A stretch of 64,000 bases of DNA from Marisa cornuarietis. Lineage: Eukaryota > Mollusca > Gastropoda > Architaenioglossa > Ampullariidae. The first letter of the stretch is position 1, and every line of letters starts with the position of its first letter. Made by a program: the position numbers and the translations under genes. Positions 53,194 through 64,000 of the stretch are shown here, piece after piece. The stretch lies in contig SMMW01000524.1 in NCBI GenBank assembly GCA_004794655.1, forward strand, positions 2,425,001 to 2,489,000, given 5' to 3'. The notes under the pieces were generated by a model. That model had not been told where the DNA came from. It searched no databases and saw nothing but the letters and a program-made list of their open reading frames with translations.

Positions 53194-53241
53194 CTGCGTG
53201 CATGGGTGTGGGTGTGGGTGGTGGTGGTGGTGGTGGTGGTT
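53138..53241. repeat. (GT)n and (GGT)n microsatellites
   Basis: GT run at 53138-53188, then a (GGT)n patch at about 53207-53241. Confidence 0.95.
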
Positions 53242-54227
53242 GCGTGGTTGAGAGAGAGCGTGTGTGGGATGGAGGTATCTCAGCCTCTGTTCTGATTTCT
53301 TGGCGTTTTCTGATGGCACACAATATTATTCTTGTGGGTCCAACTTCTCAGCGCTAATACTTTGCCCCTCGTTTGTTTCTTTTCCTTTACTATTGTTACA
53401 CTTCTACGAGGCGTCTTATTTGGTTAAGTTTATTCACTGTCATACTCGCATGAGGCTTCTTATCTGATCTACTTGACTAACTTTTCTCTTCCATATTTTT
53501 GTTGACTTTCGTCTCGTACCAAAACTGTAGACAGACATTTCAGGTTACTTGGTTTTAACCGGCAAAGAGTAATGTGCAGGATGGTTGTACTTTGCTTTAG
53601 AGAAGCGAACATCGATAACCTTCTGTACAAACCTTCTTAACTAAAAAAAACAACAAAAAAAAAGCAAAATTGTCTTAATGGACGGAGGTGTTATGAGAGA
53701 CACAATAAACTCAGGAGCAGGGCCTTGGGCAGCCAGTGACGTTGAGAGCGAGTCACGTGTCACTGTTTCTGTCGCAAGCTGCTGCAGATGTAACGATCAG
53801 CGCTGCGTCGATGCACCTGTCGGTGAGCATGTGGGAGGCGGGGATGGGGGGGGAGAAGGGGAGGCAAGCTGAGTGCTGGAAGTGCTTACTTCCGGTCCTT
53901 ACCTCTCTCGTAACACTTAGCCTATCACCGGGCGCTGCGGGGGATGTAAACTTCAAAGCGAAAAACACGTTTGACGTGGGCTAAGGAGGGTTACGGATGG
54001 GGGTGGACGGAAGAAAAGGAGAAAAGAAAAAAAATTGAATAAATAGAAAGAAAACGAAACTGCGGAAGGCTCATTTTTCTTTTTGACTAACGCGTGACTT
54101 GCATGTAAACCATTAGCATTGTTGTTTGTCCAGTACAGCATCTGATATGATTTATATTTCTAATTTCTAATAATTTATAATTGACATAATTCACGTGTCT
54201 GTCATGTGCTTCATGTTAGAGACTTGT

Positions 54228-54229
<2 letters not shown>
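53242..54229. other. Noncoding, no gene called
   Basis: A-rich tract near 53643-53665, GA-rich tract near 54010-54056. No recognised feature. Confidence 0.4.

Positions 54230-54285
<56 letters not shown>
54230..54285. repeat. (CTG)n microsatellite, about 18 units
   Basis: Pure CTG/GCT run. A poly-Ala open frame across it is a repeat artefact. Confidence 0.97.
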
Positions 54286-54287
<2 letters not shown>

Positions 54288-55412
54288 CCCTTCATCCCAT
54301 CTACCCGCCAATACCCGCTTCCGCAACGGCTAGTGGTATAAAAATTGTGAAAACGCTTGTGACTAAGGGGGTGTTGGCAAACGTTTGTGAAATAACTTAA
54401 TCTCGGATGGCATCTTCATTCCTTTCCCATGATTCATTTTAAACACCAATCGCCCTGCCTGTCAGTGTTAACTCACCACACACGCTTAATCCCTTAAAGG
54501 CTCACACGAGTGCAACATTTTTTTCTTTATGATCGGGTTAAGTTCATTTAAAAAAAATAATTCCCAAAATTTGAGTACGCCATTATGCTTAATTTTTAGA
54601 TATAGTTTTAAGATATGTCTTTAAACATTGGCATTCTCACCTGCCACTAGGAAAGCAGAAAAAAATACCAGCTAGGCAGGAGAGCTCCCTTGAGTGTAAA
54701 TAGTATTTGTAACAGTGAGTGTGGCTCAGTTTACCAAATCTGTGCATCAGTCTTCGAGTCAGATGAAGAAACATCGGTCAGGCTGTCATGTTCAAGAAGA
54801 CATTTTTTTTTTGGTTCAGAAAATGCAACGGCTGATTTTGGAATACAGCCCCCACAGATTTGAACTTTATTTAGAAGCTTTGACTGAAGTTTAAAAAAAT
54901 GGTTCAAACCGTACTCACTCGACAGACTGAGTAAATCTCCAGATCAAAATTTAATGACAACAACCACTATCATTGCAGTCTGTGATGTATTATTATTAAT
55001 TGTTACTAAGTGACATTTGAGTTCATTTTTCCACGTGTTTTATTGCCAATAAAATACTAACATTTGAAATGCGCGTTTGTCTAAGATAAACTATTTTTTC
55101 ATTTGATAGGTGAACAATCTCTAACATTGCATTTTTTATAGTTACAACTGATAATGTCTTTTTTAACCATTAAAATTATAAAAAAATATAACATTATAAC
55201 AATTTGATGCCTTTTTATCGATGTAAAAACTTATTTCTTCCACATTTAGCAGCATTTACTTACTCGCACGTGTTCCCGTTTAAGCTATTCATACATTTGT
55301 CCCCGTCAATTTTTTTTTACCTGTTTCGAGCATGCACATCAATACTACCCTTTCGTCACTTCCTGTTTTCTCGACAAATCCAGGTGTGATTAACTTTTAA
55401 CAGTCTTCCCTT
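54286..55412. other. Noncoding, nothing recognised
   Basis: AT-rich; no supported feature. Confidence 0.45.
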
Positions 55413-55460
55413 CTCACTCACTCACTCACTCACTCACTCACTCACTCACTCACTCACTCA

Positions 55461-55526
<66 letters not shown>
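55413..55526. repeat. (ACTC)n followed by (CA)n microsatellite
   Basis: Tetranucleotide run to about 55464, then a CA run of about 60 bp. Confidence 0.97.
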
Positions 55527-55528
<2 letters not shown>

Positions 55529-55906
55529 CTCTTTGTCTCCACCTTCGGAAAGGGGGTCCATCTTCGCTAAGCGGCTATAGAACGAGGAATTCATCGAAGA
55601 GGTGTTTGAAATCGGCTTGATCCGAAATTTTATTTGCCATTGGAAGGGCAATGGAGGACAAAAGCAGACAGCGACAACTTTGTTTGTTTATGGGAGCGAG
55701 GCTGCAATGGGAACCTGCACAGCTTGTGCACAAGGTCGGCGTTGAGCGGATGCAGCCAAGCGTGGGGTGATTATCGTGCCCTGCATGCGCCTCCAGCTCT
55801 GACGTCTGTTGAGGATTAACGAGGAGATTGGAAATGTCTGAGCTAATGAACGTCAACCAGCGGTTTTCAGACTCGAATATGTATCACCAGCGTAGGAGCA
55901 TAAACG

Positions 55907-55908
<2 letters not shown>
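55527..55908. other. Noncoding, nothing recognised
   Basis: Unique-looking sequence between two microsatellites; overlapping short open frames on both strands show no recognisable protein. Confidence 0.4.

Positions 55909-55950
<42 letters not shown>
55909..55950. repeat. (GT)n microsatellite
   Basis: GT run ending in GCGCGCG. Confidence 0.95.
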
Positions 55951-55951
<1 letters not shown>

Positions 55952-56954
55952 CAGGCATGCACATGCGTGCTAGTGCGCACATGTGTGAAGGAAAGACTAG
56001 AGATGAGGTTCAGATGGAGGGGAGATGGAGAGACTGGAGGAGGAGGAGATGCAAGAAGAGAGAGCGAAGGCGGGTGTTTAAGGAACAACTCTTGGTCGCT
56101 TCCTGCAGTCTCCATGTGCCTCGACTTTGATTGTTCGCTGTCAGCGAAAATGTCGGACCATGCAAATATAATTTCCGTTCCATTGTTTGGAGCTGCGCGC
56201 TGCATGCTGCACGTCTGACGCAAGGCATGTGCCAGAACCTTCGCGCCTGTTGAACTCTGACACTAACCTTTCTTGGGAGTAACGAACAGGTAGGCAAAAC
56301 ATTCCCAGTCGATAGATGAATTGAAAAGACGACCTCATTTTTTTATTTGTCGCCATATTTTGTTTTAACTTGGTTTGATTTCCCCATCATATGCTTTTGC
56401 TTTTTCGATTACCTCCACCGAAACAAAAATTTCTTTCTTTTTTTTCTTTGTCATTGCCGTGGCATTTATTTTTAAATTCCCCACCATTGTGCCTGTTATC
56501 AAATCTCTGATCAGTTTGTACGGAGGGCCTCCCCCGGTTCTCTCCCAAAAATATTTGTTCTTTTTTTCGGGACGAAGAGTATTGTTCACTAAATATTTGG
56601 TTGAAAGCCGGGGGAATTGTAAACACGAGAAAGTTGTGGTCGGGCTGTGATATCGGCGATAACATCTCAATGGCCTGCACAAAGAATAGGCAGGCAGCCT
56701 CCTGTGTTTAGCAGACACCGGAAGGAGCCAAGCTGCAGTAACAGACCGCGGACGTCACGTGATCACGTTTCCAGTTAAATTGTTGAGCTGTTTAGTCTAC
56801 GTGCTCGTCCGTCCAGCCAGCCGGCCGACCTTCCTGCTTCATCTGTCGGCTTCTTTGTCTGTCAGTTGATTGTTCGGTCTGAATCTTCTGTCCCTGGTTA
56901 TCAAATATGTGATCATAAACGGTCACACACAAGCATTACCACACAAGAGCTTCT
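55951..56954. other. Noncoding, no gene called
   Basis: Includes a GA-rich patch (56010-56075) and T-rich stretch (56420-56450). No splice-supported exon. Confidence 0.4.
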
Positions 56955-57070
56955 GACCAGTCCATCGTGTGTCCTGGGTTCGAATCTCGTATCGGCTTGC
57001 TGCTCTTTTTCTGCGTCTGCTTACAGGGCTGTGATCTAGTCTTAGATACCCGCTCGCCGCAAAACTCTCC
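56955..57070 (+). mobile_element. tRNA-derived SINE, family 1-like, degraded
   Basis: TCCTGGGTTCGAATCTCGTA (B-box region), then CTTGCTGCTCTTTTTCTGCG, TTACAGGGCTG and CCGCTCGCCGCAAAACTC, matching the family-1 block order with many changes. The A-box half is not recognisable. Confidence 0.55.
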
Positions 57071-57510
57071 TTACTTGCCACACATTTTCAACAACATGTC
57101 TCCGGATAAGAAAGCATTTTTGCGAGATCAATGTTTTGAACGGATTAAATGAATTTTAACTTTGTCTTACTTACCTTCGTCCCGTAATATGTCTATTAAC
57201 TCCATTTAGGTTTGAATACTTTCCCAGAATGTGGACCTAGAGTTAAGATAAAAATTCCAGTTCTCATCAGATGCTTAATATGTAGATACCAGGCCAAAGA
57301 TTAGGCAGAGAGAGAGAGAGAGAGATTCATTTTAAGAAATATACCAAATGTAGAACTTCCGGTCATGAGTCAAAATAACCGCCAAAAAACCACTTTCACA
57401 ATTTAAAAAATACTAAAAAACCTCTGTATACATTGGAAAACCTTTCCTGTTGTTTTTTCTTCACTTTTGGTTTTACTGCGCAATGACCATTCTTCTGAAT
57501 GGATACCTGC
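57071..57510. other. Noncoding, nothing recognised
   Basis: Contains a (GA)n patch at 57308-57325. Confidence 0.45.
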
Positions 57511-57511
57511 C

Positions 57512-57564
<53 letters not shown>

Positions 57565-57593
57565 ATCATCATCAATCATCAATCATCATCATC

Positions 57594-57635
<42 letters not shown>
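57511..57635. repeat. (ATC)n microsatellite with interruptions
   Basis: ATC units interrupted by ATCA phase shifts near 57564-57600. Confidence 0.97.
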
Positions 57636-57874
57636 TCACTCTTGTCACAAGCTTAATCCGCAGGGAGAGACTAGAGGCAGAGGTATCAGGAGTTGGTAGA
57701 GTGTGATCATATCCATAGTTCAGTATAATTCTAATAGTATGGATTCCACGGTAACTCACATGACTACATTATTGCTTATTATGCAGCGATATCTTTCTAA
57801 ATCGTATCTATATTTCACAAATCTTTTAAAAAAAATGTATAGAAGGCCTATTGTATTTCCATTTGCATATAATG

Positions 57875-58076
57875 TTTCGCTAGCGGGAGGTGGTCCGTGG
57901 CGCAACGGTTAGCGCCTGTCACCAATACAGTGAAGGTTGTCTGTCCTGGGTTCAGTTCTCGTCTCGGGCACGCTGTTCTTTCTCTGCATGTGGCATCTGT
58001 TTACAGGGCTGGCTGCCTTGCCTTAGTTACTGGCTCGGCGTAAAACACCAATGAAAAAAACATTTCGCTAGCGGGA
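57875..58076 (+). mobile_element. tRNA-derived SINE, family 1, with 14-bp target-site duplication
   Basis: TTTCGCTAGCGGGA occurs just before (57875-57888) and just after (58063-58076) the element. The body (57889-58062) is nearly identical to the copy at 47.8 kb: TGGCGCAACGGTTAGCGCCT, CTGGGTTCAGTTCTCGTCTC, GCATGTGGCATCTGTTTACA. It lacks the CCGTGATATAG segment present in the 47.8-kb copy. It ends CGGCGTAAAACACCAATG plus an A tail. High identity between copies suggests recent activity. Confidence 0.95.
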
Positions 58077-58354
58077 TCAGTACACGTGAAATGTTCTTAT
58101 CTGTCAGGTCACAGTCACAAGGCGGATGTTTTGGTCACTTGTCGGAACACAGTGAGAAGTCAAATATACGTGTTACTAGTCAAAAATCGCCATCTGGTCT
58201 AAAGCTCTAGAAAGTTAAAAAAAAATCACCTGAATTCAGAAAACGTCAGTTTTTTTTTAAATCCTCGGCAGATTTGTTGAAAGACTGCACTGTCTTGAAA
58301 AAGTGCGCGAGCAGCCATGCATTAGGAGGCGTAAACACCCTCAAAAACACTCGT

Positions 58355-58355
<1 letters not shown>
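58077..58355. other. Noncoding, nothing recognised
   Basis: Short unique stretch after the SINE. Confidence 0.4.
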
Positions 58356-58421
<66 letters not shown>

Positions 58422-58452
58422 TACGCATTTATAAGCACACACACACACACAG
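58356..58452. repeat. (CA)n microsatellite, two blocks
   Basis: CA run 58356-58418 and a second short run at 58435-58452. Confidence 0.97.
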
Positions 58453-59861
58453 AGCTGATTTTGAACTAGATGGCGCTGCAGCAGCCACAACCCGGCCCAT
58501 TGTTTAGAACCAGACTCCAATACGGTTTCCCAAAGTTGGTAAATGCACGACGATCGCTTCCTGGCCCTTGCTTCCTCCTCGCCTCTACTCTTGTTCGTCT
58601 TTCTTCGCGGAGGGGCTGGCTTCGCGAGGTCAGTTTTTTTTCCAATGAATAATCGGCGGCGTGAGCTCAGAGAATCGAACTACCCACACTTCCGACAAGT
58701 CTTGTGAGCGCCTGGCCCTCTGCACCACTTGTGTGTGGGAGGGAAAGACACGCGGGAGGGAGGGTCTAGGGAGACTGCGCCGTAAGAAGCGACAGGTGCC
58801 TTGCGGCACAACTACTTTCTTTCTACCTGTGTCGGCTTTCAGAAGGTGAGGCTGCATTTCCATGCCCCGGGAAGTACTCAGGAAACGGCTGGGAGCTTTG
58901 CCAGCATACGCTGGGTTCGAAAATTTAATTTAAATTTGTTTTCATTACCTGCTTGACGGATGTAATAATTTCTTGATGGTCAATGAGATGTTAATTTATG
59001 TTAGCATTATTTGATTAGGCAAGTGCGTGTATGTGTGTGTGTGTGTGTGTTTGTGGTTGTTTGCTTGTACTTAGGAGTCAGTGTGTACTTTGTCCTGTCC
59101 ACGGATAAAACTGATAAGAATGGCGATAACAGAGGCTAACAAACACTTACTTAATAAAAGTCGAAAGTTTTGAAGGAGGTAGGGAAACACTCCCAACCTG
59201 ATTATCTGAGTGGTTACTCATTTCTCATGTCATTTGCTGGTTCGCCCTTTAGCCGAAACTATCGCTGGTATAGGACAACAAGAAGAAGGGTGAGCACCGT
59301 TCACACGCTCAGCAGTTTATCAACACAGAAACCTCGCCATTTTTTTGTCATCGCGTCCTGCACATGTATTATTTTGCATGCTTTTCTACAAATTGCAAAA
59401 AATATATATAAGGCTTTGCAAACAGTGCTTGATAACACGGTGATAAAACATTGGATGGGAGATAGTTCTGAGTTGTTGAATTTCCTGTTATGTGAACCTT
59501 CTTTTTTTTCATTCATTTTTCATTTCCTCTCTTTCTCCTCATCTTACTGCCAGCCTGTTCCCCATAACCTTCCTTCCTTCCTGGCAATTCTTTAACAAGG
59601 AAACATCGTTCCTATTATGTATCTAAGAATATGTATATAAATAATAAATACATGTAACTGTACTGTTTGCAGGATTTCGAAACACAATGGAATAGACGTT
59701 TTTTAGCGAAGTAACTTCTGGGATGAAGTTCTGTTTACATATGTCAAGAAATTATTACACATCTGTAAAAAGATTTCTTTCCCTACATATGCTTATTTCT
59801 TCGATGAAAGGTGACTGTGGAGGTAAATACAGATTTGTTGATTTGTTGCAGTGACAGAGCG
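58453..59861. other. Upstream flank of the JmjC gene, no coding exon called
   Basis: Contains a GC-richer stretch at 58460-58870 that may include the promoter or an untranslated exon, a short (GT)n at 59033-59050, and at 59832-59850 a pyrimidine/TTGCAG run that looks like the acceptor of the exon carrying the start codon. Open frames at 59170-59595 show no recognisable protein. Confidence 0.4.
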
Positions 59862-61239
59862 ATGAAGAAACGACGACACAACAAGGGCTACGATGCTATT
59901 CACGACAATGTAGAGACTAAGAGGAAAGGGTCATTCGGCACAGCCACCAGCGCCTTGCCCAGCATTTCCCTCACGACAGCAGGCGTGGTCGTCGTCCTCG
60001 CTGCTGCGGGACTGGCCCTGGTGTCCAAGGAAACCGGTCTCTGGCGGTCAGCTGTTGGCCTGGGATCCGAGTCAGCGGACACGAAGGATCGCGCAGCCCA
60101 CGAGGCGACCCTGAAAAACGGCGGGTGGAGGCTACCCGACGCGCGGACGACGCAGCGACTGGACACATCGCGCTGCAGCATCGATCGGGTGGCGGTCGGC
60201 GACCTGAGCGCGGAGCGATTCCAGCGCGAATACCGCCACAAGAAACCGGTGCTGGTCTACTTCCCCAACGGCGCCCGCGACTGGACGGAGCCAGCCAAGT
60301 GGAGCCTCCCCGCCCTCACCCGCGACTACGGCCAGTGGCAGCTCAACACCGGCGGCTCCGTGGAGATCGTCCGCCGCGGCGGCAACGGCGAGACTGTGAC
60401 GTCACTGGAGACTTTCGTTGGCAGCCTCATGCGGAAGGCGCGGGAGGACACAGGCGAGGCAAAGTAAGGACGTAATTACGCTGTACGTGATTGCGCCGTA
60501 CATTACGTTACGTGATTGTGCCGTACATTACGTTACGTGATTGTGCCGTACATTACGTTACGTGATTGTGCCGTACATTACGTGATTTGTTACGTAAATA
60601 ATTAATCAGTTTTGCAGTGTAGTCATGCACTCATACTATGCTCACGTGCACCATTAAATACTGTTGTGCGTGCAGGTACTACATATTTGACCGGGAGTTC
60701 TACAAAGCGTCGGATCTGCCTCACACGCTGACCTTGCCAACCTACTTTACACCCCGGGTGAGCAAAATATACATTTACGCTGTTGTTGCTAATTTCACTG
60801 ATAAAATACAAGCAATAGATGAAGAGAAACTATATTTTATTGGGGGGGGGGGAACGGAAATTGAATACAGTGGACGGCATAACATTGGGCCTGATTGGGA
60901 GAAGAGTGGTCTAGCAGCTAAAAGGCTCATGACCCAGGATGCGCATCTTTCGCAGGAAAGCTTGGCACAAGCTTTGGACAGTCAGACGTGACCATCGGGG
61001 CATAAGATCCTAGTACAATTATTTCCTCCCTCCCCTATACCCCGCGGACGAACCAGGCGTGGAATTGAGCGGCTTTTCCATCAGTTCGAGATCCACATTA
61101 CGTCTAAATGTCCGACAACAAGGTATAACACAAAGTTTAGTCCAAAAATCCTCAAAATCGTGCAAAATAACGTCCAAGGTCCGACAGCAGCGTCCATCGT
61201 GATGTTCGAACAACAACTTAAACCACGAAGACTAAGAGT

Positions 61240-61270
<31 letters not shown>

Positions 61271-63486
61271 CGTTAAAAAAGCTAGTATACGAATTTCATA
61301 CAATTTCCGACAACAGCCTACACTAAGAAGTTGGAACGTCCGATAACATCGTAAAAATACGAAGTTTGAGTTTCTGACAACATTGACAACATGTCTTCCA
61401 CATGTCTGACAACGGCTCACAGAGAGTTGATAAACTGCTCCACCAGTAGCAGTGGAGGACGGTCTGATAACAGCAATGCAACTAACATGAAAATCTAATT
61501 GCCATCTGTTGGTATCTTGTCATAAGAGTTATTTTTGGACAAACTTCAAACTTTATCCCCTGTAAAACTTCGCACCTTTTCTTCGTTTATCCTTATTTTC
61601 TTGCCATAAATAGAAAAATAAGAGAAAATAGAGCTTTAATGCCTTCTTGCGTTTTGTTTTTTGATGCTTGTGACTGATATTCAAACATCGTAAATGGCCA
61701 CGGTCGCCTATAACCTGTTTTAGATCGTTGGAGCCGGTTATTTGAGAGGGGGGTACATTTCCTCTCCATCTCGATGTTTTTGTTTTCTTCCTAACGGAAA
61801 AGCTCTTACTGCAGCTTAGAAGATAACAGCCCAAAGATTGTATTGGCAAGATTGAGAGTCATGCCCTAGGAACACAGAATGCGTATGGGTCCTAAAGGAA
61901 GTATATGGGACCACGTCCTCCAATAGGGGACCCATGTATTTTTGGCATTCTGTGCTGCAATGGTATATACTGGAATCCCATTTTTTAAAGATCGCTTGAG
62001 ATCTTAAAGATATTTTTAACTAAAGTCCTTTTGCTGTCGTTATTTTACCTCGACATGAAGACTTGTAATTTTGTTTTCAAACTTGTAGGTCTGTTAGAAA
62101 CTACAGCATCTTTGCAGTGATTTTTTGCGGTAGATGCGGGGGGGGGGAGTTTTTTTTATGAGAGATAGGGTCTAGGGGTGTATATAGGGTGTAATGGAAA
62201 CTGCTTGCCTTTAGAACGAATAGCACAACATATTAGAGAACTTATTGTAGACCAGCATTAGCATGTGATAAAACTGTTGACCTTAAGTTGATGATGAGGT
62301 GGTCATGTTTGGGATTCCTTCAGGATGATCTTGATGACAGTTTCTTCTTTTTGGGAGCTTCCGGTTCTGGTGTAGTATTTCATAAACATGCTGACACGTG
62401 GAATGGGGTTGTCTTTGGACGCAAGCGATGGTTTCTATATCCCACGAACAACACTCCACCCGGCGGTAGGTATTTTGTTAATTTTTACTTGTCACGAAAA
62501 AGATTTTTAGAAGTGTAATATATTTAATTATGAATCAGTCTTTTTCACAGTCATTTGAAAACAATATTTTGTCAGTTACTCGGTTATTCAGATGTTTGTT
62601 TATATCAGAATACATTATAGAGTATCAATGCTCTTGCAAAAAATATCCCTCGCAGAAGGAGTATTTGAACAAACATCAAAGAACCTTCAGCTTTATCACA
62701 TTGCCCTCTGAACCTCTGCCTAAGGATTGCAATTACCATATTCTAGCTTAATTTTCAGCTTGTTGAGAAACAATTGTTCAGCAAAGACTTGTAAATAAAG
62801 AAAAGTATCAACGAAAGAAGAACGTTTAAGACTCTGAATATACATCAGCTTATATTTCTTTAATTATGAAATGTTGCTATATTTTTGTTAAGTTCATTTT
62901 CAGTCTGTGTGGCTGTGTGTTTGCATGTATCAAAAACAATATTTCTGACATAAACAATAAGAGTTTGACAGTTGTCGGATTAATCAGGTTTATCTTAAAA
63001 GGGAATGGTAAGTGAATTATCAAGTTGAGCTTAAATGATGGATACGGACTTATGAAATATTTCCACTTAAAATTTACGGTTACACAGAAACTATAAATCA
63101 TTTCTAAAACATAGTTTCACAACTGTTCTTGAAGGCCGCCATTTTTGATTACTTTTCGAGAGTTTTTAGAACTTTCACCCAGTTCGTGACATACCAATAC
63201 TCACTGGACAAGAAAAGTGCCCTGATTGTCCCTGCTGGGGGATGAGGAAGGGATGATGCATGCAGTTGCTTCTGGCCAGCTGGACCCTGATTTTTATAGC
63301 TTGTGTGAGATGCATGAAAAGTTTGCAATCTGTGAAAACTTAAAACTATTCCTCATTACCTTTGTTCTCACAGGTGTATTTCATGGCTTTACAATTATGG
63401 ACTGGTATGACCGAATCTACCCTAATCTTACGCTGGATAAAATGCCGATGGAATGTGTGCAACAAGGAGGGGACATCTTCTACCTG
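59862..63486 (+). CDS. jmjd8: JmjC-domain protein, JMJD8-like, N-terminal four coding exons (3' end outside window)
   Basis: Coding exons 59862-60463, 60676-60757, 62324-62465 and 63374-63486 join in phase (2, 0, 1) with GT-AG introns and give 313 codons, continuing beyond 63486 (CTG|GTGAGG). ATG 59862 is the first after a TTGCAG acceptor; a longer frame back to 59811 exists but would cross that acceptor. Residues 1-30 are basic/polar, about 32-54 is a hydrophobic membrane anchor, so a type II membrane or ER-lumen protein is likely, as for human JMJD8. The cupin-like part starts near 105 (CSIDRV, FQREYRHKKPVLVYF). Then come YYIFDREF, FFFLGASGSG, FHKHADTWN and GRKRWFLYP (260-268), the strongest match to JMJD8. 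Exon 4 ends GGDIFYL, where vertebrate JMJD8 has a tryptophan-rich segment next. The iron-ligand region reads H248-K-H250-A-D252, not a simple HxD. Exon 1 is strikingly GC-rich. Other JmjC hydroxylases (JMJD4/6, HSPBAP1 groups) are less likely. Confidence 0.75.
60487..60590. repeat. 25-bp tandem repeat, about 4 copies, in JmjC-gene intron 1
   Basis: Unit contains GTGATTGTGCCGTACATTAC plus GTTAC, rich in TACGTA-type palindromes, beginning about 24 bases after the exon 1 donor. Confidence 0.95.
61080..61440. repeat. Degenerate dispersed repeat plus (CAA)n in JmjC-gene intron 2
   Basis: The word GTCCGACAAC or variants (TCCGATAAC, TCTGACAAC) recurs about nine times at irregular 40-60 bp spacing. 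A (CAA)n microsatellite lies at 61240-61271. Confidence 0.6.
61873..61954. repeat. Hairpin-forming inverted repeat in JmjC-gene intron 2
   Basis: CACAGAATGC (61873-61882) pairs with GCATTCTGTG (61945-61954). Just inside, ATGGGTCC (61885-61892) pairs with GGACCCAT (61928-61935). It may be a short foldback element. Confidence 0.65.
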
Positions 63487-63519
63487 GTGAGGAGGCATTT
63501 TATCTCTTTATTTAATAAT

Positions 63520-64000
63520 AATAAATGTGTGATTTAAAGAGCGCATACTCAAGTTCATGAATGAGCAGGCTCTCAGCGCTTCACAAAAGTCGGAGACATG
63601 GACAGAATACGAGGGACGGAAGGACAATCAACTGTACAGACAAGTAATAATAAAAGACAAACAAAGAGGACACAAAGAGGAAGGGTGGTGTCATAAGTCT
63701 GCAGAGAAAGACGAGCAGGCGGACTAGTCAACTGACTATAATCACAACTATTGACAGCTATGTTGATTGTGTAAAGAATAGTGCTCGTGGGACAGATGTA
63801 TTTTAGTGCACATTTAAAGGATTCAATGGTGGGTAGATGGTGGATATGGAAGGGAAGAGAGTTCCACTGTTTTGCAGCACAGTAACTAAAATTCCGGTGA
63901 CCATATGTGGTTGTTCTAGTGACAGGGACAGAGAGCATATTGTCATCAGACAAAGAACGGAGCAGTCTGGCTGGAATGTAGGGGAAGAGAAGTTCAAAGA
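63520..64000 (-). mobile_element. CR1-like LINE, 3' coding end and tail (continues past window)
   Basis: On the - strand, TTTYGHRNFSYCAAKQWNSL followed by PFHIHHLPTIESFKCALK is the conserved C-terminal end of CR1-type reverse transcriptase ORFs (near 63820-63920). The 3' UTR ends with AGCGCTGAGAGCC, TGCGCTCTTTAAATCACACA and a (TTA)n tail at about 63523-63533. It lies antisense in an intron of the JmjC gene. Confidence 0.75.

Noticed and set aside
59170..59595. 141-codon + strand frame upstream of the JmjC gene
   Set aside because: No similarity recognised and does not join the JmjC exons in a supported way.

Overview
The window is animal nuclear DNA, most likely from a lophotrochozoan and plausibly a gastropod mollusc. 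The evidence is spliced genes with GT-AG introns, tRNA-derived SINEs, several non-LTR retrotransposon remnants, foldback DNA elements, very many (CA)n and (ATC)n microsatellites, and long minisatellites. No genus can be named from the sequence alone. Coding sequence covers only a few percent of the window.

Layout: (1) bases 1-975 are the 3' coding end of an unrecognised, serine-rich, probably disordered signalling protein on the + strand. (2) Bases 7.9-25.7 kb hold a head-to-tail array of four Rho-family small GTPase genes, all on the - strand. All share one intron, phase 0, at the position corresponding to RhoA residue 52/53. In transcriptional order from the right they are RhoD1 (24504-25715, an almost canonical RhoA-like protein), RhoC1 (17208-20523), RhoB1 (13631-14675) and RhoA1 (7856-9239); these are working labels used only here. 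The three downstream copies have intact reading frames, but each has lost a different set of conserved GTPase residues: the guanine-specificity motifs in RhoC1; the P-loop, Mg-binding Thr and catalytic Gln in RhoB1; and the effector loop in RhoA1. This resembles a lineage-specific expansion that is diverging in function. A broken LINE (9345-11260) sits between RhoA1 and RhoB1.

(3) From 25.9 to 59.8 kb I see no convincing coding exon. This stretch is built of minisatellites (31, 18, 30, 28 and 29 bp units), microsatellites, six SINE copies or fragments, LINE tails and a foldback MITE. A strong - strand splice donor at 32.56 kb below a TATA-like box may be an untranslated first exon of RhoD1. 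(4) From 59862 to the window end, on the + strand, lies a JmjC-domain gene resembling JMJD8. Four coding exons are visible (313 codons) with correct splice phases, and an N-terminal membrane anchor is present; the gene continues past the window. A CR1-like LINE fragment lies in its last visible intron, on the opposite strand.

The most interesting content is the Rho array. Next are the SINE family with clear target-site duplications, the higher-order structure of the 32-bp and 29-bp satellites, and an excess of perfect TGACGTCA (CRE) sites.
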